NCBI RefSeq assembly: GCF_035474595.1
Contig: NZ_DATIND010000156.1
Coordinates: 1-64,000, forward strand
DNA: 64,000 nt
DNA from: Longimicrobium sp.
GTDB taxonomy: Bacteria > Gemmatimonadota > Gemmatimonadetes > Longimicrobiales > Longimicrobiaceae
Reading direction: 5' to 3'
The notes beneath the pieces are model-generated. The model was not told the DNA's origin and searched no databases. It saw only the letters and a program-made list of their open reading frames with translations. Shown piece after piece: positions 7,483 through 15,726 of the stretch. Position 1 is the stretch's first letter. Each line of letters starts with the position of its first letter. The position numbers were made by a program, and so were the translations under genes.

Positions 7483-8463
7483 GTGCGCAGTGGGGCGCGC
7501 GCAAATCCCACGCGGCCCAACGACCTTTCGCGCCCGGCGGCAGCCTTGCCCCCAGCTCCGGACCCGAGCACCCCGCCGATCCCCGCCTTCGCCAACCCCG
7601 GCTCCGGGCGCGGCCAGGAGGCGGCCGACGCCATCTCCGCCGACGCGCGCTTCGAGCTGCGCGACGCGGGGCCCAGCGGCCTGGCCGACGCGATCCGCGA
7701 CGAGGTGAAGCGCGGCACCCGGCGCGTGCTGGTGGCCGGCGGCGACGGGACCATCGCCACGGCGGCGGCCGCGGCCTGCGAGACGGGGGTGGAGCTGGCG
7801 GTGCTCCCGGCGGGAACGCTGAACCACTTCGCGCGCGACAACGGCATCCCCACCGAGCTGGCCGAGGCGCTGGAGCTGGCGGCGACGGGAACGGCGCGCG
7901 GCGTGGACCTGGGGTTCGTGAACGACCGCCCGTTCCTGAACACCAGCTCGGTGGGCGCCTACGTGGGGTTCGTGCGGATGCGCGACCGGATGGAGCGGTG
8001 GATGGGGTACCGCATGGCCAGCTTCCTCTCCGGGCTGCGGATGACGGCGCGGCTGCGCAGCTTCGACGTGCAGGTGCGGGTGGAGGGGAAGGTGCGCTCC
8101 TACCGCACCGCGCTGGTGTTCATCGGCGTGGGCGAACGGGAGACGCGCTTTCCCACCTTCGGCGGGCGGGTGGAGAACGGGCGCGCGGGGCTGCACGTGA
8201 TCGCCGTGCACGGCAAGGCGGTGGCGCGCCTCACCGCGCTGGGGATCGCGGCCGCGGCGCGCGGGCTGAAGGTGGTGTCGCGCACGCCGCACCTGGACGC
8301 GTTCCTGGTGGACGAGTGCACCATCGCCATGCCGCGGCGCATCGCCTACCTGGCCATCGACGGCGAAACCACGCGCATCCCCGCGCCGTTCCACTACCGG
8401 CTGGAGCGCGGGGCCATGAAGCTGGTCGCGCCGCCGCCGGAGGAAAAGGGTGCGTCAGGATAG
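7483..8463 (+). CDS. diacylglycerol/lipid kinase family protein
   Basis: The product contains the DAGK catalytic fold: a short N-terminal NPGSGRG phosphate-binding segment, GGDGTI (nucleotide-binding signature) and PAGTLNHFARD. The C-terminal beta-rich lobe ends in DGE near the terminus. Such enzymes phosphorylate lipids or sphingoid-type substrates with ATP. The start is uncertain. No in-frame ATG exists near the domain; GTG at 7483 is proposed, with TTG at 7546 as an alternative, and neither has a clear ribosome-binding site. The frame extends further upstream, but those residues overlap the preceding gene and terminator and look non-coding. About 300 residues fit the family. Confidence 0.8.
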   Translation: MRSGARANPTRPNDLSRPAAALPPAPDPSTPPIPAFANPGSGRGQEAADAISADARFELRDAGPSGLADAIRDEVKRGTRRVLVAGGDGTIATAAAAACETGVELAVLPAGTLNHFARDNGIPTELAEALELAATGTARGVDLGFVNDRPFLNTSSVGAYVGFVRMRDRMERWMGYRMASFLSGLRMTARLRSFDVQVRVEGKVRSYRTALVFIGVGERETRFPTFGGRVENGRAGLHVIAVHGKAVARLTALGIAAAARGLKVVSRTPHLDAFLVDECTIAMPRRIAYLAIDGETTRIPAPFHYRLERGAMKLVAPPPEEKGASG

Positions 8464-8527
8464 CGCGGGCTGTATCGTTATCCTTTCGCAGTCCATCGGC
8501 GTACCGTCCCTGGAGCGGAGCCGCACG

Positions 8528-9055
8528 ATGACGAAAGCCGCTTTTGCCGCGCTGGCCCTGGTGCTGGCGCTTGCCCCCCGCGCCGCCGCGCAGGCCGCGC
8601 GCGGCCCCACGGCCGTGGATTCGCTGGCCCGCGTGCGCGTGACGCAGGACTTCCTGAGCCCGCGCACCTTTACCGGGCTGGTGCTGCAGGCCGACACCGC
8701 CGACCTGGTGGTGCAGCGCGGCGACGACCGGCTGACCATTCCGCTGGCCTACGTGCGGCACGTGGACCTGTCCACCGGGCGGCGCACCGCCGGGCAGGGC
8801 GCGTGGCGCGGCGCCGTGTATGGCTTCCTGGGCGGGGCGACCGCGACGGGGATCCTGGTGCTGATCGTGAAGGCCAGCGGCGCCACCTGCCAGGACTGCC
8901 TGCTGAGCAGCCCCACCGGGAGCGCCGCGCTCCTGGGCCTCCCGCTCACCGGCGTCACCACGCTCACCGGCGCGGTGGTCGGCGCGCAAAGGCCGGGCGA
9001 CGACTGGGCGCGCGTGCCGCTGCCGATCCTGCTGCGCGAAGGGGCCGGCTCCTGA
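8528..9055 (+). CDS. exported hypothetical protein
   Basis: A 175-residue product with a clear Sec signal peptide (MTKAAFAALALVLALAPRAAAQA, cleavage expected after AQA), then a beta-rich region (FTGLVLQADTADLVVQRGD). Two glycine-rich hydrophobic stretches follow (AVYGFLGGATATGILVLIV and LLGLPLTGVTTLTGAVVGA), resembling glycine-zipper membrane segments. The frame is open to 8450, but the ATG at 8528 begins the signal peptide and has GGAG nine bases upstream. No specific function is recognised. It converges on the lanthipeptide-like gene, with a shared terminator between them. Confidence 0.65.
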   Translation: MTKAAFAALALVLALAPRAAAQAARGPTAVDSLARVRVTQDFLSPRTFTGLVLQADTADLVVQRGDDRLTIPLAYVRHVDLSTGRRTAGQGAWRGAVYGFLGGATATGILVLIVKASGATCQDCLLSSPTGSAALLGLPLTGVTTLTGAVVGAQRPGDDWARVPLPILLREGAGS

Positions 9056-9083
9056 TCCGCCGCATGCGATCGGACACGACGAA

Positions 9084-9122
9084 GAGAACCCCCGCCGCGA
9101 GCAGTTCGCGGCGGGGGTTCTC
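9084..9122. terminator. bidirectional terminator
   Basis: A 17-bp perfect inverted repeat (GAGAACCCCCGCCGCGA and its complement) separated by GCAGT, between two convergent genes. It can serve both strands. Confidence 0.8.
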
Positions 9123-9147
9123 TCATCTCCCGGCTGCCGATTGGCGA

Positions 9148-9348
9148 TCAGTACGCCACGGTCTGCTCCACCGGCATGGTGGTCTCGGGCGGGCACCCGC
9201 CGCTGCAGTAGATGTCCGCGCTCGGCTGGCAGATGCCGATGCAGGTACACACGTCCGGCCACGACTGCCCGCCGGTGGAGATCGAATCCGAGACGGGGGC
9301 GGTCTGGAACGAGGTGACCTGCAGGTCTTCGGGGTTCAGGTTGAGCAT
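9148..9348 (-). CDS. lanthipeptide-like RiPP precursor peptide
   Basis: A 66-residue peptide with a strong ribosome-binding site (AGGAG seven bases before the ATG). The N-terminal half has the leader pattern LNLNPEDLQVTSFQT, similar to leaders of class I (pinensin-type) lanthipeptides in Bacteroidota and Gemmatimonadota. The C-terminal half is a core rich in Cys, Ser and Thr (DVCTCIGICQPSADIYCSGG, then CPPETT) with five cysteines, suitable for thioether rings or disulfides. No LanB/LanC, LanM, protease or transporter lies near it, so any modifying enzymes must be elsewhere. The family call rests on the leader motif and the Cys/Ser/Thr-rich core; it is inference, not proof of modification. Confidence 0.65.
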   Translation of the reverse strand: MLNLNPEDLQVTSFQTAPVSDSISTGGQSWPDVCTCIGICQPSADIYCSGGCPPETTMPVEQTVAY

Positions 9349-9601
9349 GGGAGACTCCTGGATGCGGGTGGGTTGGGACGGGAAGGGACTCCAATCTTGC
9401 CACGCCCCGCAGCATTTTCAAGTACCGTCGTGAAGAGATAGCGAGCATCGCCACGCTTCCGCCATCCCGTTCGATCCTGGGATGCATACTCCGCGTTCAC
9501 GCTGAAAACTTCGCGAACTCGGCTGGAAATCCCGCGCCAGCATTCGATCCAGCCAATGTCGGATTCCGAGCCCTTCGCGCGCAGAACCGGTCCTCCGCTT
9601 G

Positions 9602-9808
9602 CTAGGCGTACAGCTCCAGGAAGCCGCAGCGCTCGCAACGGTCGGCGTTCAGGGGAAAGCGGCGCCGGCGGTCGAGCTTCAGGCCGGTCCAGAAGCTCTT
9701 CTCCGGCGCGCCCTCGATCCACTCGGTGGGCTTCGGGCTTTGCGCCGAGTCCAGCAGGAAGCCGGTGGTCATGGGGCTGCCGCACTTGGGGCAGATCATC
9801 GCGGGCAT
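9602..9808 (-). CDS. small zinc-ribbon protein (DUF6487-like)
   Basis: A 68-residue protein with two metal knuckles: CPKCG at residues 6-10 and CERCG at residues 58-62, which together should bind one zinc. The segment between them contains the conserved W/P-rich EWIEGAPEKSFWTGLKL. This layout matches the small DUF6487 (PF20097) zinc-ribbon family, whose role is unknown. It ends the minus-strand unit that starts with the penicillin acylase homologue, 7 bases upstream. The 9349-9601 stretch beyond it shows no gene. Confidence 0.75.
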   Translation of the reverse strand: MPAMICPKCGSPMTTGFLLDSAQSPKPTEWIEGAPEKSFWTGLKLDRRRRFPLNADRCERCGFLELYA

Positions 9809-9815
9809 CGGCGCG

Positions 9816-12251
9816 TCACCTCGGTTTCAGGACCAGGCGGCTGACGCGGCGCGACTCGGCCCTGCCGCGGTCCAGCGGGATGCGCCAGAGCCGGCCGGTG
9901 CGCCACATCGGCGTCTGGTCGCGGTAGTGGCGGCTGGTGGGCACGCCGCTCTGGCCGGTGGGGATCACGAAGCCGCCCTCGCCGTCCACGTCGGCCATGT
10001 CCACCACGTGGCGCTGGCTGGGGCCGTACGCGTTCACGAACGGCGGCGTGCGGCCGCCGTAGCCCGCCACCTTCACCGTGTTCCCCGAGCCGCCGTTGGG
10101 GAACGGGCCGATGTTGAGCCCCAGCGAACGGTTCAGCATCCCCACCACCCCGAGCGGGTGGGCGATCTGGGTGACGTGCAGGTCGCCCCAGGTGCGCGCG
10201 CCCACCGTCGCGATGGCGGCGCGCATCGCGGCGGCGGAGAGGCCGTCGAGCGTTTCCGCCGCCGGCGTGCGCACGTCGTCCACCCACGCGCCGCCATTGC
10301 GGTCGAGCACGTGCTCCAGCGCGGTGCGGGGGAAGTAGACGGGCTTGCCGCGGTACTCGTCGTCGCCGATGGCGTGGCGCAGGTTCTCCAGCCAGACGTA
10401 GAAGAGCGCCGCCGCGTGCGAGTCCACCGACGCGTCCCCCGTCCAGGCGCGGAGGTCGCGCGCGGCGGCCGAATCGCCCGCCAGCTCCGCGGCGCGCACG
10501 GCGAACGCCTTGTAGCGCACCGCCATCTCGTCGCGGACGTCCATCTCCTGGCGCTGCACGTCGGCCGCGGTCAGGCCGCGCCCGGCCAGGATCATCTCCC
10601 GGATCCGCAGGGCGCGGTACGGCTCGGCCCAGTCGTTGGCGATGAGGTACGGATAGCCGGAAGCGGCCGGGAGCTGGCGGTTGTTGGCGGTGACGATGAA
10701 GCCCTCCGCCGGGTTCAGCGCGTGCGGATGCTGGTCGAAGCCCAGCCACCCGGTCCAGTCGCCCTCGCCCGTCCACCCGGGCACGGGAAGAAGGCCGGTG
10801 CCGCCCTTCCGCACGGGAACGCGGCCGCCCATCCAGTAGCCGATGTTCCCGTCCACGTCCGCGAAGATCACGTTCTGGTGCGGGTTGTTGAACCCGTGCA
10901 GCGCCGCCGCGAACTCCGCCGCGCTCCCCGCGCGGTTCATCCCCACCAGCGCCGCCATCTCGGTGGACGGGTCCTGCGCCGTCCACCGCATCGCCAGCAC
11001 CTTTCCCTTCACCCGCTCGTCCACGTCGCTCAGCACCGGGCCGTGGCGGGTCACGCGCACGCGCTGCACGACCGGCGCCGCGCCCTTCACCTGGATCGTC
11101 TCCGGGCGCACGACGAACGGCATCGGGCCCGTGGGGGTGATGTAGCGCGTGGTGTCGGACGGATCGACCTGCTCGACGAAGAAGTCGACGTCGTCCACCA
11201 TCGCGTTCGTGTATCCCCAGGCCACGCGCTTCGAGTGGCCGATGACGATGATGGGGAAGCCGGGGAGCATCATCCCCGCCGCGTCGATCGCGCCGCCGTG
11301 GATGGCGCCCAGGTACCAGAGCGAGGGCGCGCGCAACGCCAGGTGCGTGTCGTTGGCCAGGATCGGCTTGCCGCTCTTCGTCCGCGCTCCCCCGATCACC
11401 CACGAGTTGGAGGCGCGGGAGATGGAGACGCCGTCGAGCAATGCCAGCGCCAGCGCGGGAACCCGCGGCAGCGGCACGGCCGAGCGGCGCGCGGCGGCGG
11501 AGGTGTCGGCCGGGACCGGCGCGGGAAGGGGGATGCGGGTGCCCGGCGCGGAGCCGGACGGAGCGGCGCCGCCCTTCCCCGCCCACTCGGCGTCGCCGCC
11601 CAGGATGGTGGGCCCCCACTGGGGATACGAGGGATACAGGTCGCGCGCCAGCTCCGGGCCCACGGCCTCGGTCGCGCGCTGCAGGTCCAGCCCCACGTTC
11701 CAGTCCGCCAGGTCCCACGCCATGATCTTGCCGATCGCCAGCGTGTTGCGGACGGTCCAGTGCTCGGGCCGGAAGCGCAGCGCCAGGAACTCGGGCGGCA
11801 GCGGGCCGGGGTGATGGTCGATCCAGGCGTTCACCCCGTCGGCGTACGCCTGCAGCAGGCGCCGGCTCTCCGGGTCCAGCGTGCGCTCGTTGTCGGCGGC
11901 GGAGCGGCCCATCCCCAGCGTGCGCAGGAAGCGGTCGGTGTCGACCAGCGGCGGGCCCAGCACCTCGGCCATCCGCCCGTCGGCCACGCGCCGGAAGAGC
12001 TCCATCTGCCAGAGCCGGTCCTGCGCGTGCACGTAGCCCACCGCGCGCACCAGGTCTTCCTCGTCCTTCGCCCACACGTGCGGCACGCCCAGCGAGTCGC
12101 GCCACACCTCCACGCTGCCGTGCAGCCCGGGGATCACCGCGTCGCGCGCGGGGTCGGCCTCGGCGCGCCCCACGTACCAGCGCGCGCCGGCGGCCAGGAG
12201 AACCACCAGCAGCACGAGCCCGGCAAGGACGTACGCGAGCTTCCGGAGCAT
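9816..12251 (-). CDS. penicillin acylase family protein (Ntn hydrolase, S45)
   Basis: An 811-residue self-processing amidase. Residues 1-25 (MLRKLAYVLAGLVLLVVLLA) are a membrane anchor or signal. The alpha-chain (GVPHVWAKDEEDLVRAVGYVHAQDRLWQME) is followed by a spacer and then the beta-chain starting at the catalytic Ser281 in RASNSWVIGG. This serine becomes the N-terminal nucleophile after autocleavage. Family members cleave amide side chains of beta-lactams, acyl-homoserine lactones or related acylated amines in the periplasm; which one applies here is unknown. The frame is open to 12542, but the ATG at 12251 begins the hydrophobic anchor. It is divergent from the 12514 gene. Confidence 0.93.
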   Translation of the reverse strand: MLRKLAYVLAGLVLLVVLLAAGARWYVGRAEADPARDAVIPGLHGSVEVWRDSLGVPHVWAKDEEDLVRAVGYVHAQDRLWQMELFRRVADGRMAEVLGPPLVDTDRFLRTLGMGRSAADNERTLDPESRRLLQAYADGVNAWIDHHPGPLPPEFLALRFRPEHWTVRNTLAIGKIMAWDLADWNVGLDLQRATEAVGPELARDLYPSYPQWGPTILGGDAEWAGKGGAAPSGSAPGTRIPLPAPVPADTSAAARRSAVPLPRVPALALALLDGVSISRASNSWVIGGARTKSGKPILANDTHLALRAPSLWYLGAIHGGAIDAAGMMLPGFPIIVIGHSKRVAWGYTNAMVDDVDFFVEQVDPSDTTRYITPTGPMPFVVRPETIQVKGAAPVVQRVRVTRHGPVLSDVDERVKGKVLAMRWTAQDPSTEMAALVGMNRAGSAAEFAAALHGFNNPHQNVIFADVDGNIGYWMGGRVPVRKGGTGLLPVPGWTGEGDWTGWLGFDQHPHALNPAEGFIVTANNRQLPAASGYPYLIANDWAEPYRALRIREMILAGRGLTAADVQRQEMDVRDEMAVRYKAFAVRAAELAGDSAAARDLRAWTGDASVDSHAAALFYVWLENLRHAIGDDEYRGKPVYFPRTALEHVLDRNGGAWVDDVRTPAAETLDGLSAAAMRAAIATVGARTWGDLHVTQIAHPLGVVGMLNRSLGLNIGPFPNGGSGNTVKVAGYGGRTPPFVNAYGPSQRHVVDMADVDGEGGFVIPTGQSGVPTSRHYRDQTPMWRTGRLWRIPLDRGRAESRRVSRLVLKPR

Positions 12252-12513
12252 GGGCGGGGCGGAACGGGGGATGGGAAGATTGCGGAGAGCGCGGAATGAT
12301 GCGCGTCCGGGCGAGGCGGGGTCAAGGATCGGGAGGGAGATGGGGATTCCGGACCGCCGGCCGCGCCCCGTCCGGCGTGGATGGAGCTCGGCCGCACCCC
12401 TCCGCGCGGGCCGGTCGCGCCCCCGCCGGATGGCTTGATAGTTGCCACCCCCCGCCGCCCCGCGCCCAGGCTGAATGCGCGTCGCATCCCCCCCGTCCGC
12501 AAGGAGAAGCACG

Positions 12514-12870
12514 GTGGCCGAGATCAAGGTCGAGAACCGCAACGATCACCGCGGCGGCGGCTTCAGGTGGTGGTGGCTGATCCCCCTGCTCCTTCTCGCC
12601 GCGCTCGCATACCTGCTCCTCCGCGGCCGCGGCGGCGACCACGCCGCGCCCGCCACGGACACGACGACCGTCGCCCCGGCGGCGGCGCCCGCCGGCTCGC
12701 CGGCCTCCGCGCCGGTGCAGCCGGCGGTGCAGGACACCACCGTGGCCCGCTCGCCCGGGGCGGATTCGCCGGGCGACACCACTGTCTCGGCCGCGCCGGC
12801 CGCGGGCGGCGCCCCGGCGGCGAACGCGCAGGACACCCTGATCAAGACCGACAGCACCAGGCGCCCCTGA
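12514..12870 (+). CDS. single-span membrane protein with Ala/Pro/Thr-rich tail
   Basis: A 118-residue protein starting at GTG with AAGGAGAAG upstream. Residues 1-20 are polar, about 21-38 form a membrane helix (WWWLIPLLLLAALAYLLL), and the rest is a low-complexity Ala/Pro/Ser/Thr/Asp tail that would sit outside the inner membrane. No family is recognised. It precedes two DUF2382 genes on the same strand (38 bases to the next start), which suggests a shared stress- or envelope-related unit. The frame also allows an ATG at 12475, but the ribosome-binding site favours 12514. Confidence 0.6.
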   Translation: MAEIKVENRNDHRGGGFRWWWLIPLLLLAALAYLLLRGRGGDHAAPATDTTTVAPAAAPAGSPASAPVQPAVQDTTVARSPGADSPGDTTVSAAPAAGGAPAANAQDTLIKTDSTRRP

Positions 12871-12908
12871 GCGGCACCGGCAGCCCTCGAGCAGGAGGAA
12901 ATCGGCAG

Positions 12909-13736
12909 ATGAACGACGACATGCGCGGGCTGGTCCCGCTGGACCAGATGGACGGCTTCGAGGTGGCCGAGGGCTACACCGACATCCGCGGCTTCGGCGC
13001 CTTTCTCCCCGACGGGCGGAAGATCGGCGAGGTGAGGGAGCTGCTGGTGGATCCCGCGGCGCGGCGGGTGGCCGCCGTGACGGTGGACGTGGACGGGAAC
13101 GAGGGCGGACGCGGCGGCCCGACGCGCGTGCCGATCGAGCAGGTGGAGATCGACACCTCCAGCCGGCGCGTGCTGGTGACCTTCGCGGGAACCGGCTACC
13201 TGGGCCTGGGCGGCCCCGGCGCGGCCGCGGCGGCAGCGGGCGCGGCGGCGTACGACGAGCGCGCGGGCCGCCCGCCGGGCGACGGCGACGAGCAGCGGAT
13301 GACGCTGGCGCGCGAGGAGCTGGCCCTGCGCAAGGAGCAGCTGTCCGCCGGCGCGGTGGACGTGCAGAAGCGCGTGGAGACGGAGCACGTGCGCGAGAGC
13401 GTGCCGGTGATGCGCGAGGAGGTGTCGGTCGAGCGCCGCCCCGTCACCTCCCCCGACTCGCCCACCGAATCGTACCAGGTGGGCGACGAGCTCCACATCC
13501 CCCTGGTCCGCGAGGAGCTGGTGGTGCAGAAGCGGCTGGTGGCCACGGAGGAGATCGTCATCACCCGCCACCGGGTGCAGGAGGAACAGGTGGTGGAAGC
13601 CGACCTCCGCCGCGAGCGCGCCGAGGTCCGCAACACCGGCGATGCCGACGTGCGCGGCGACGTCCGGGGCGACGACGACCGGGGCGACGACACGCTGCTC
13701 CAGGACGGCGGGCCGGAGGGCGTGCGCGTGCGGTAG
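12909..13736 (+). CDS. PRC-barrel/DUF2382 (YsnF/AvaK) domain protein
   Basis: A 275-residue protein. Residues about 15-95 form a PRC-barrel-like domain (DIRGFGAFLPDGRKIGEVRELLVD). Residues about 130-250 are a DUF2382 domain with repeated RxEELxLRKEQLSAG and VxVEKRV blocks (LAREELALRKEQLSAGAVDV, VPVMREEVSVERRPV, LVREELVVQKRL). These proteins are typical general-stress or desiccation-related proteins; their biochemical role is unknown. The ATG has a strong AGGAGG 10 bases upstream. It is followed by a second, shorter DUF2382 gene, probably a duplicate of the C-terminal domain. Confidence 0.85.
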   Translation: MNDDMRGLVPLDQMDGFEVAEGYTDIRGFGAFLPDGRKIGEVRELLVDPAARRVAAVTVDVDGNEGGRGGPTRVPIEQVEIDTSSRRVLVTFAGTGYLGLGGPGAAAAAAGAAAYDERAGRPPGDGDEQRMTLAREELALRKEQLSAGAVDVQKRVETEHVRESVPVMREEVSVERRPVTSPDSPTESYQVGDELHIPLVREELVVQKRLVATEEIVITRHRVQEEQVVEADLRRERAEVRNTGDADVRGDVRGDDDRGDDTLLQDGGPEGVRVR

Positions 13737-13913
13737 CGCGAACGTAAGTCGGGACGGGAGCGCCGTTTGGGCTCTCCGTCCCATTTCGTCCCATGCAAGG
13801 TGAACCGCACGCTGCAGACGCGGGGAGCGGAACAAACGTTGCACAGGGGTTGGCCCCCCGATCTGGCGGACGTGCCGCACCGGGAGGGCACTTCACTCAA
13901 CGCAGGAGAGCCG

Positions 13914-14438
13914 ATGATGCGCGACAACAACGACAACCTGGACCGCCTCGACAACCGTCTGGACGAGACCACCCGCCGCGACGCGGCCGGGGCCGAGGAG
14001 CGGCTCACGCTGTCGGAGGAGCAGCTCGCGGTGGGCAAGCGCGAGACGTCGGCCGGGCAGGTGGAGGTGGAGAAGCACGTGGACACGCGCCACGTCCGCG
14101 AGGAAGTTCCGGTGATGCGCGACGAGGTCACCGTGGAGCGCCACGAGCTCACCGGCGCCGACGCCGTGAACACCGACCGCGCGTTCACCGAGGAGCACAT
14201 CTCGGTGCCGCTGACGCGCGAAGAGGTGGTGGCCGAGAAGCGCGCGGTGGGCGCCGAGGAAATCGTCGTCCGCCGGAACCAGGTGGAAGACACCCAGACG
14301 GTGGAGGCCGACCTGCGGAAGGAGCGCGCCGAGGTCCACCAGACCGGCGACGTGCGCCGCGTGGACGAGGGCGGCGGGATGCGCGCCGACAACCCGCTGA
14401 GCGGCGGCCGCGACCTGGACGGCGACGGCGTCCGCTGA
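13914..14438 (+). CDS. DUF2382 (YsnF/AvaK) domain protein
   Basis: A 174-residue paralogue of the previous gene that contains only the DUF2382 part: LTLSEEQLAVGKRETSAGQV, VPVMRDEVTVERHEL, VPLTREEVVAEKRAVGAEEI and VEADLRKERAEV. It starts at ATG-ATG with GCAGGAGAG just upstream. The 177-base gap to its paralogue suggests its own promoter. A strong terminator follows. Probable role: stress-response protein, by family. Confidence 0.85.
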   Translation: MMRDNNDNLDRLDNRLDETTRRDAAGAEERLTLSEEQLAVGKRETSAGQVEVEKHVDTRHVREEVPVMRDEVTVERHELTGADAVNTDRAFTEEHISVPLTREEVVAEKRAVGAEEIVVRRNQVEDTQTVEADLRKERAEVHQTGDVRRVDEGGGMRADNPLSGGRDLDGDGVR

Positions 14439-14461
14439 TCCCGGCGGGCTGAGAGGGTGAA

Positions 14462-14494
14462 GGGGCGCTCCCAACCGGGGAGCGCCCCCTCTTT
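14462..14494 (+). terminator. intrinsic terminator after DUF2382 genes
   Basis: GGGGCGCTCCC, short loop, GGGAGCGCCCC, then CTCTTTA: an 11-bp stem with a T-rich tail. Confidence 0.8.
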
Positions 14495-14527
14495 ATCTGG
14501 TGGGATCAGTCGAGCATCCTCCCCAGA

Positions 14528-14598
14528 GACGTCATCCTGAGGCCGGCCACACCATCCACTTCGTCCGCACAAGTCGTTACAGGCCGAAGGATCTATAC
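14528..14598 (+). repeat. dispersed repeat, GACGTCATCCTGAGG family, copy B
   Basis: Shares both outer blocks with copy A at 6390-6458. It lies in the gene-free stretch 14495-14805 between convergent genes; apart from this repeat I see nothing coding there. Confidence 0.7.
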
Positions 14599-14805
14599 CA
14601 TCCTCGCACGTCCGCCCCGCACCGGCGACTGAAGTCGCAGCAACAACGACGGGAAGCCTCGCAAACTGCGCGAGGCTGATCCGCTCATTCTGAGGCATCG
14701 GCGCTCACGACCGATCTCCTTACATCCTCCAAGGACGCGGCAGAGCGAGGACGACTCAGGCTGACGTCATCGCGACGTGTTCGATGTTCCCAACCACCGG
14801 CGCGA

Positions 14806-15438
14806 TCACCCCGGGCGGAGCTTTTCGCGCACGACCTCGCGGACGGCGTCGCCGCCGAAGCCGCGGCGGGCGAGGAAGCCCTGCAGGCGGCGGCGGGCGT
14901 GCGCGGGGTCCTCGCCGGGGCGCGGCTTCCAGCGCGCGGCGGCGGCGCGGGCCAGGTCCAGCTCCGTGGCCCCCTCGCGCTCCATCACGCCGGCGATGGC
15001 GTCGCGCGCCGTCTCCGCATCGACCCCCTTCGCGCGCAGCTCGCTGGCGATGCGGCGGCGGCCCTGCGGGCGCAGGCGCACGCGGTCGCGCACGAAGCTC
15101 TCGGCGAACGCGGCGTCGTCCACCATCCCCATCTCCCCCAGCCGTTCCACCGTGGCCTCGGCCAGCTCGTCCTCGAACCCCTTCCGACGCAAGCGCCGCG
15201 TGAGCTCCGTCGCCGAGCGCGAGCGGTAGGAGAGGAGCGAGAGCGCCGCGTCGCGCGCCTTCCATCCCCGGTCCTTCGCCTCCAGCGCCGCGAGCCGCTC
15301 GTCGTCCACCTCATCGCCCACGCGCACCCGCTCGGCGACCACCAGCTCGGCCGCGAGCGCCAGCCGGAACGCGCCGTCCACGTGCACGTTCACGCGCTCG
15401 GGGTGCAGCTTCTGCGGCTCGATGGCGGTGATCTTCAT
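14806..15438 (-). CDS. recX: RecX family regulatory protein
   Basis: A 210-residue all-helical protein with the RecX three-helix repeats: ALSLLSYRSRSATELTRRLR, VDDAAFAESFVRDR and RIASELRAKGVD. RecX inhibits RecA filament growth and ATPase activity, limiting recombination and the SOS response. Length is usual for the family. recA is not next to it here, unlike in many genomes. The N-terminal 60 residues (AIEPQKLHPERVNVHVDGAF) are the beta-rich extension seen in several RecX proteins. Upstream lies a terminator-like hairpin and a dispersed repeat. Confidence 0.9.
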   Translation of the reverse strand: MKITAIEPQKLHPERVNVHVDGAFRLALAAELVVAERVRVGDEVDDERLAALEAKDRGWKARDAALSLLSYRSRSATELTRRLRRKGFEDELAEATVERLGEMGMVDDAAFAESFVRDRVRLRPQGRRRIASELRAKGVDAETARDAIAGVMEREGATELDLARAAAARWKPRPGEDPAHARRRLQGFLARRGFGGDAVREVVREKLRPG

Positions 15439-15486
15439 GCGGCTTGCGATCGGGGTTGAAGTTGACCGAAGCTAACGCAAACACAA

Positions 15487-15521
15487 AGGACGCGGGAGAT
15501 GATCATCATCCCCCGCGTCCT
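15487..15521 (-). terminator. terminator-like hairpin between the zinc-ribbon gene and recX
   Basis: AGGACGCGGG and its complement CCCGCGTCCT flank 15 bases; on the minus strand it is followed by TTTGTGT. It would end transcription of the minus-strand gene at 15727-16530. Confidence 0.55.
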
Positions 15522-15611
15522 CTTCGGTCGTCTCCCAACCCGCCGGTCCGGGAAGATTCATACCTATCGAAAATCGGCCGTGCATTTCCTCAGCGGACGT
15601 GCGGCACCGGC

Positions 15612-15681
15612 TATGGATCCTTCGGCCTGCAAATACCTGTGCAGATTCAGCTTGCAGTGTGGCCGGCCTCAGGACGACGTC
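15612..15681 (-). repeat. dispersed repeat, GACGTCATCCTGAGG family, copy C (inverted)
   Basis: Complement of the family seen at 6390 and 14528: outer blocks GACGTCGTCCTGAGGCCGGC and CAGGCCGAAGGATCCATA on the minus strand. It sits between the zinc-ribbon membrane protein gene and recX. Confidence 0.7.
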
Positions 15682-15726
15682 TCCCTGTCATGAGCGGAAA
15701 TGCACAGGCAATCTCAAGATACGGGA

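Noticed and set aside
9726-12299. 857-residue plus-strand open frame
   Set aside because: Shadow of the penicillin acylase gene; no family motif and low-complexity composition.
12252-12542. 97-residue N-terminal extension of the penicillin acylase
   Set aside because: It overlaps the start of the divergent gene and lacks similarity; the signal/anchor begins at 12251.
13196-14698. 500-residue minus-strand open frame
   Set aside because: Antisense to the two DUF2382 genes; its Ser/Arg richness comes from their codon third positions.
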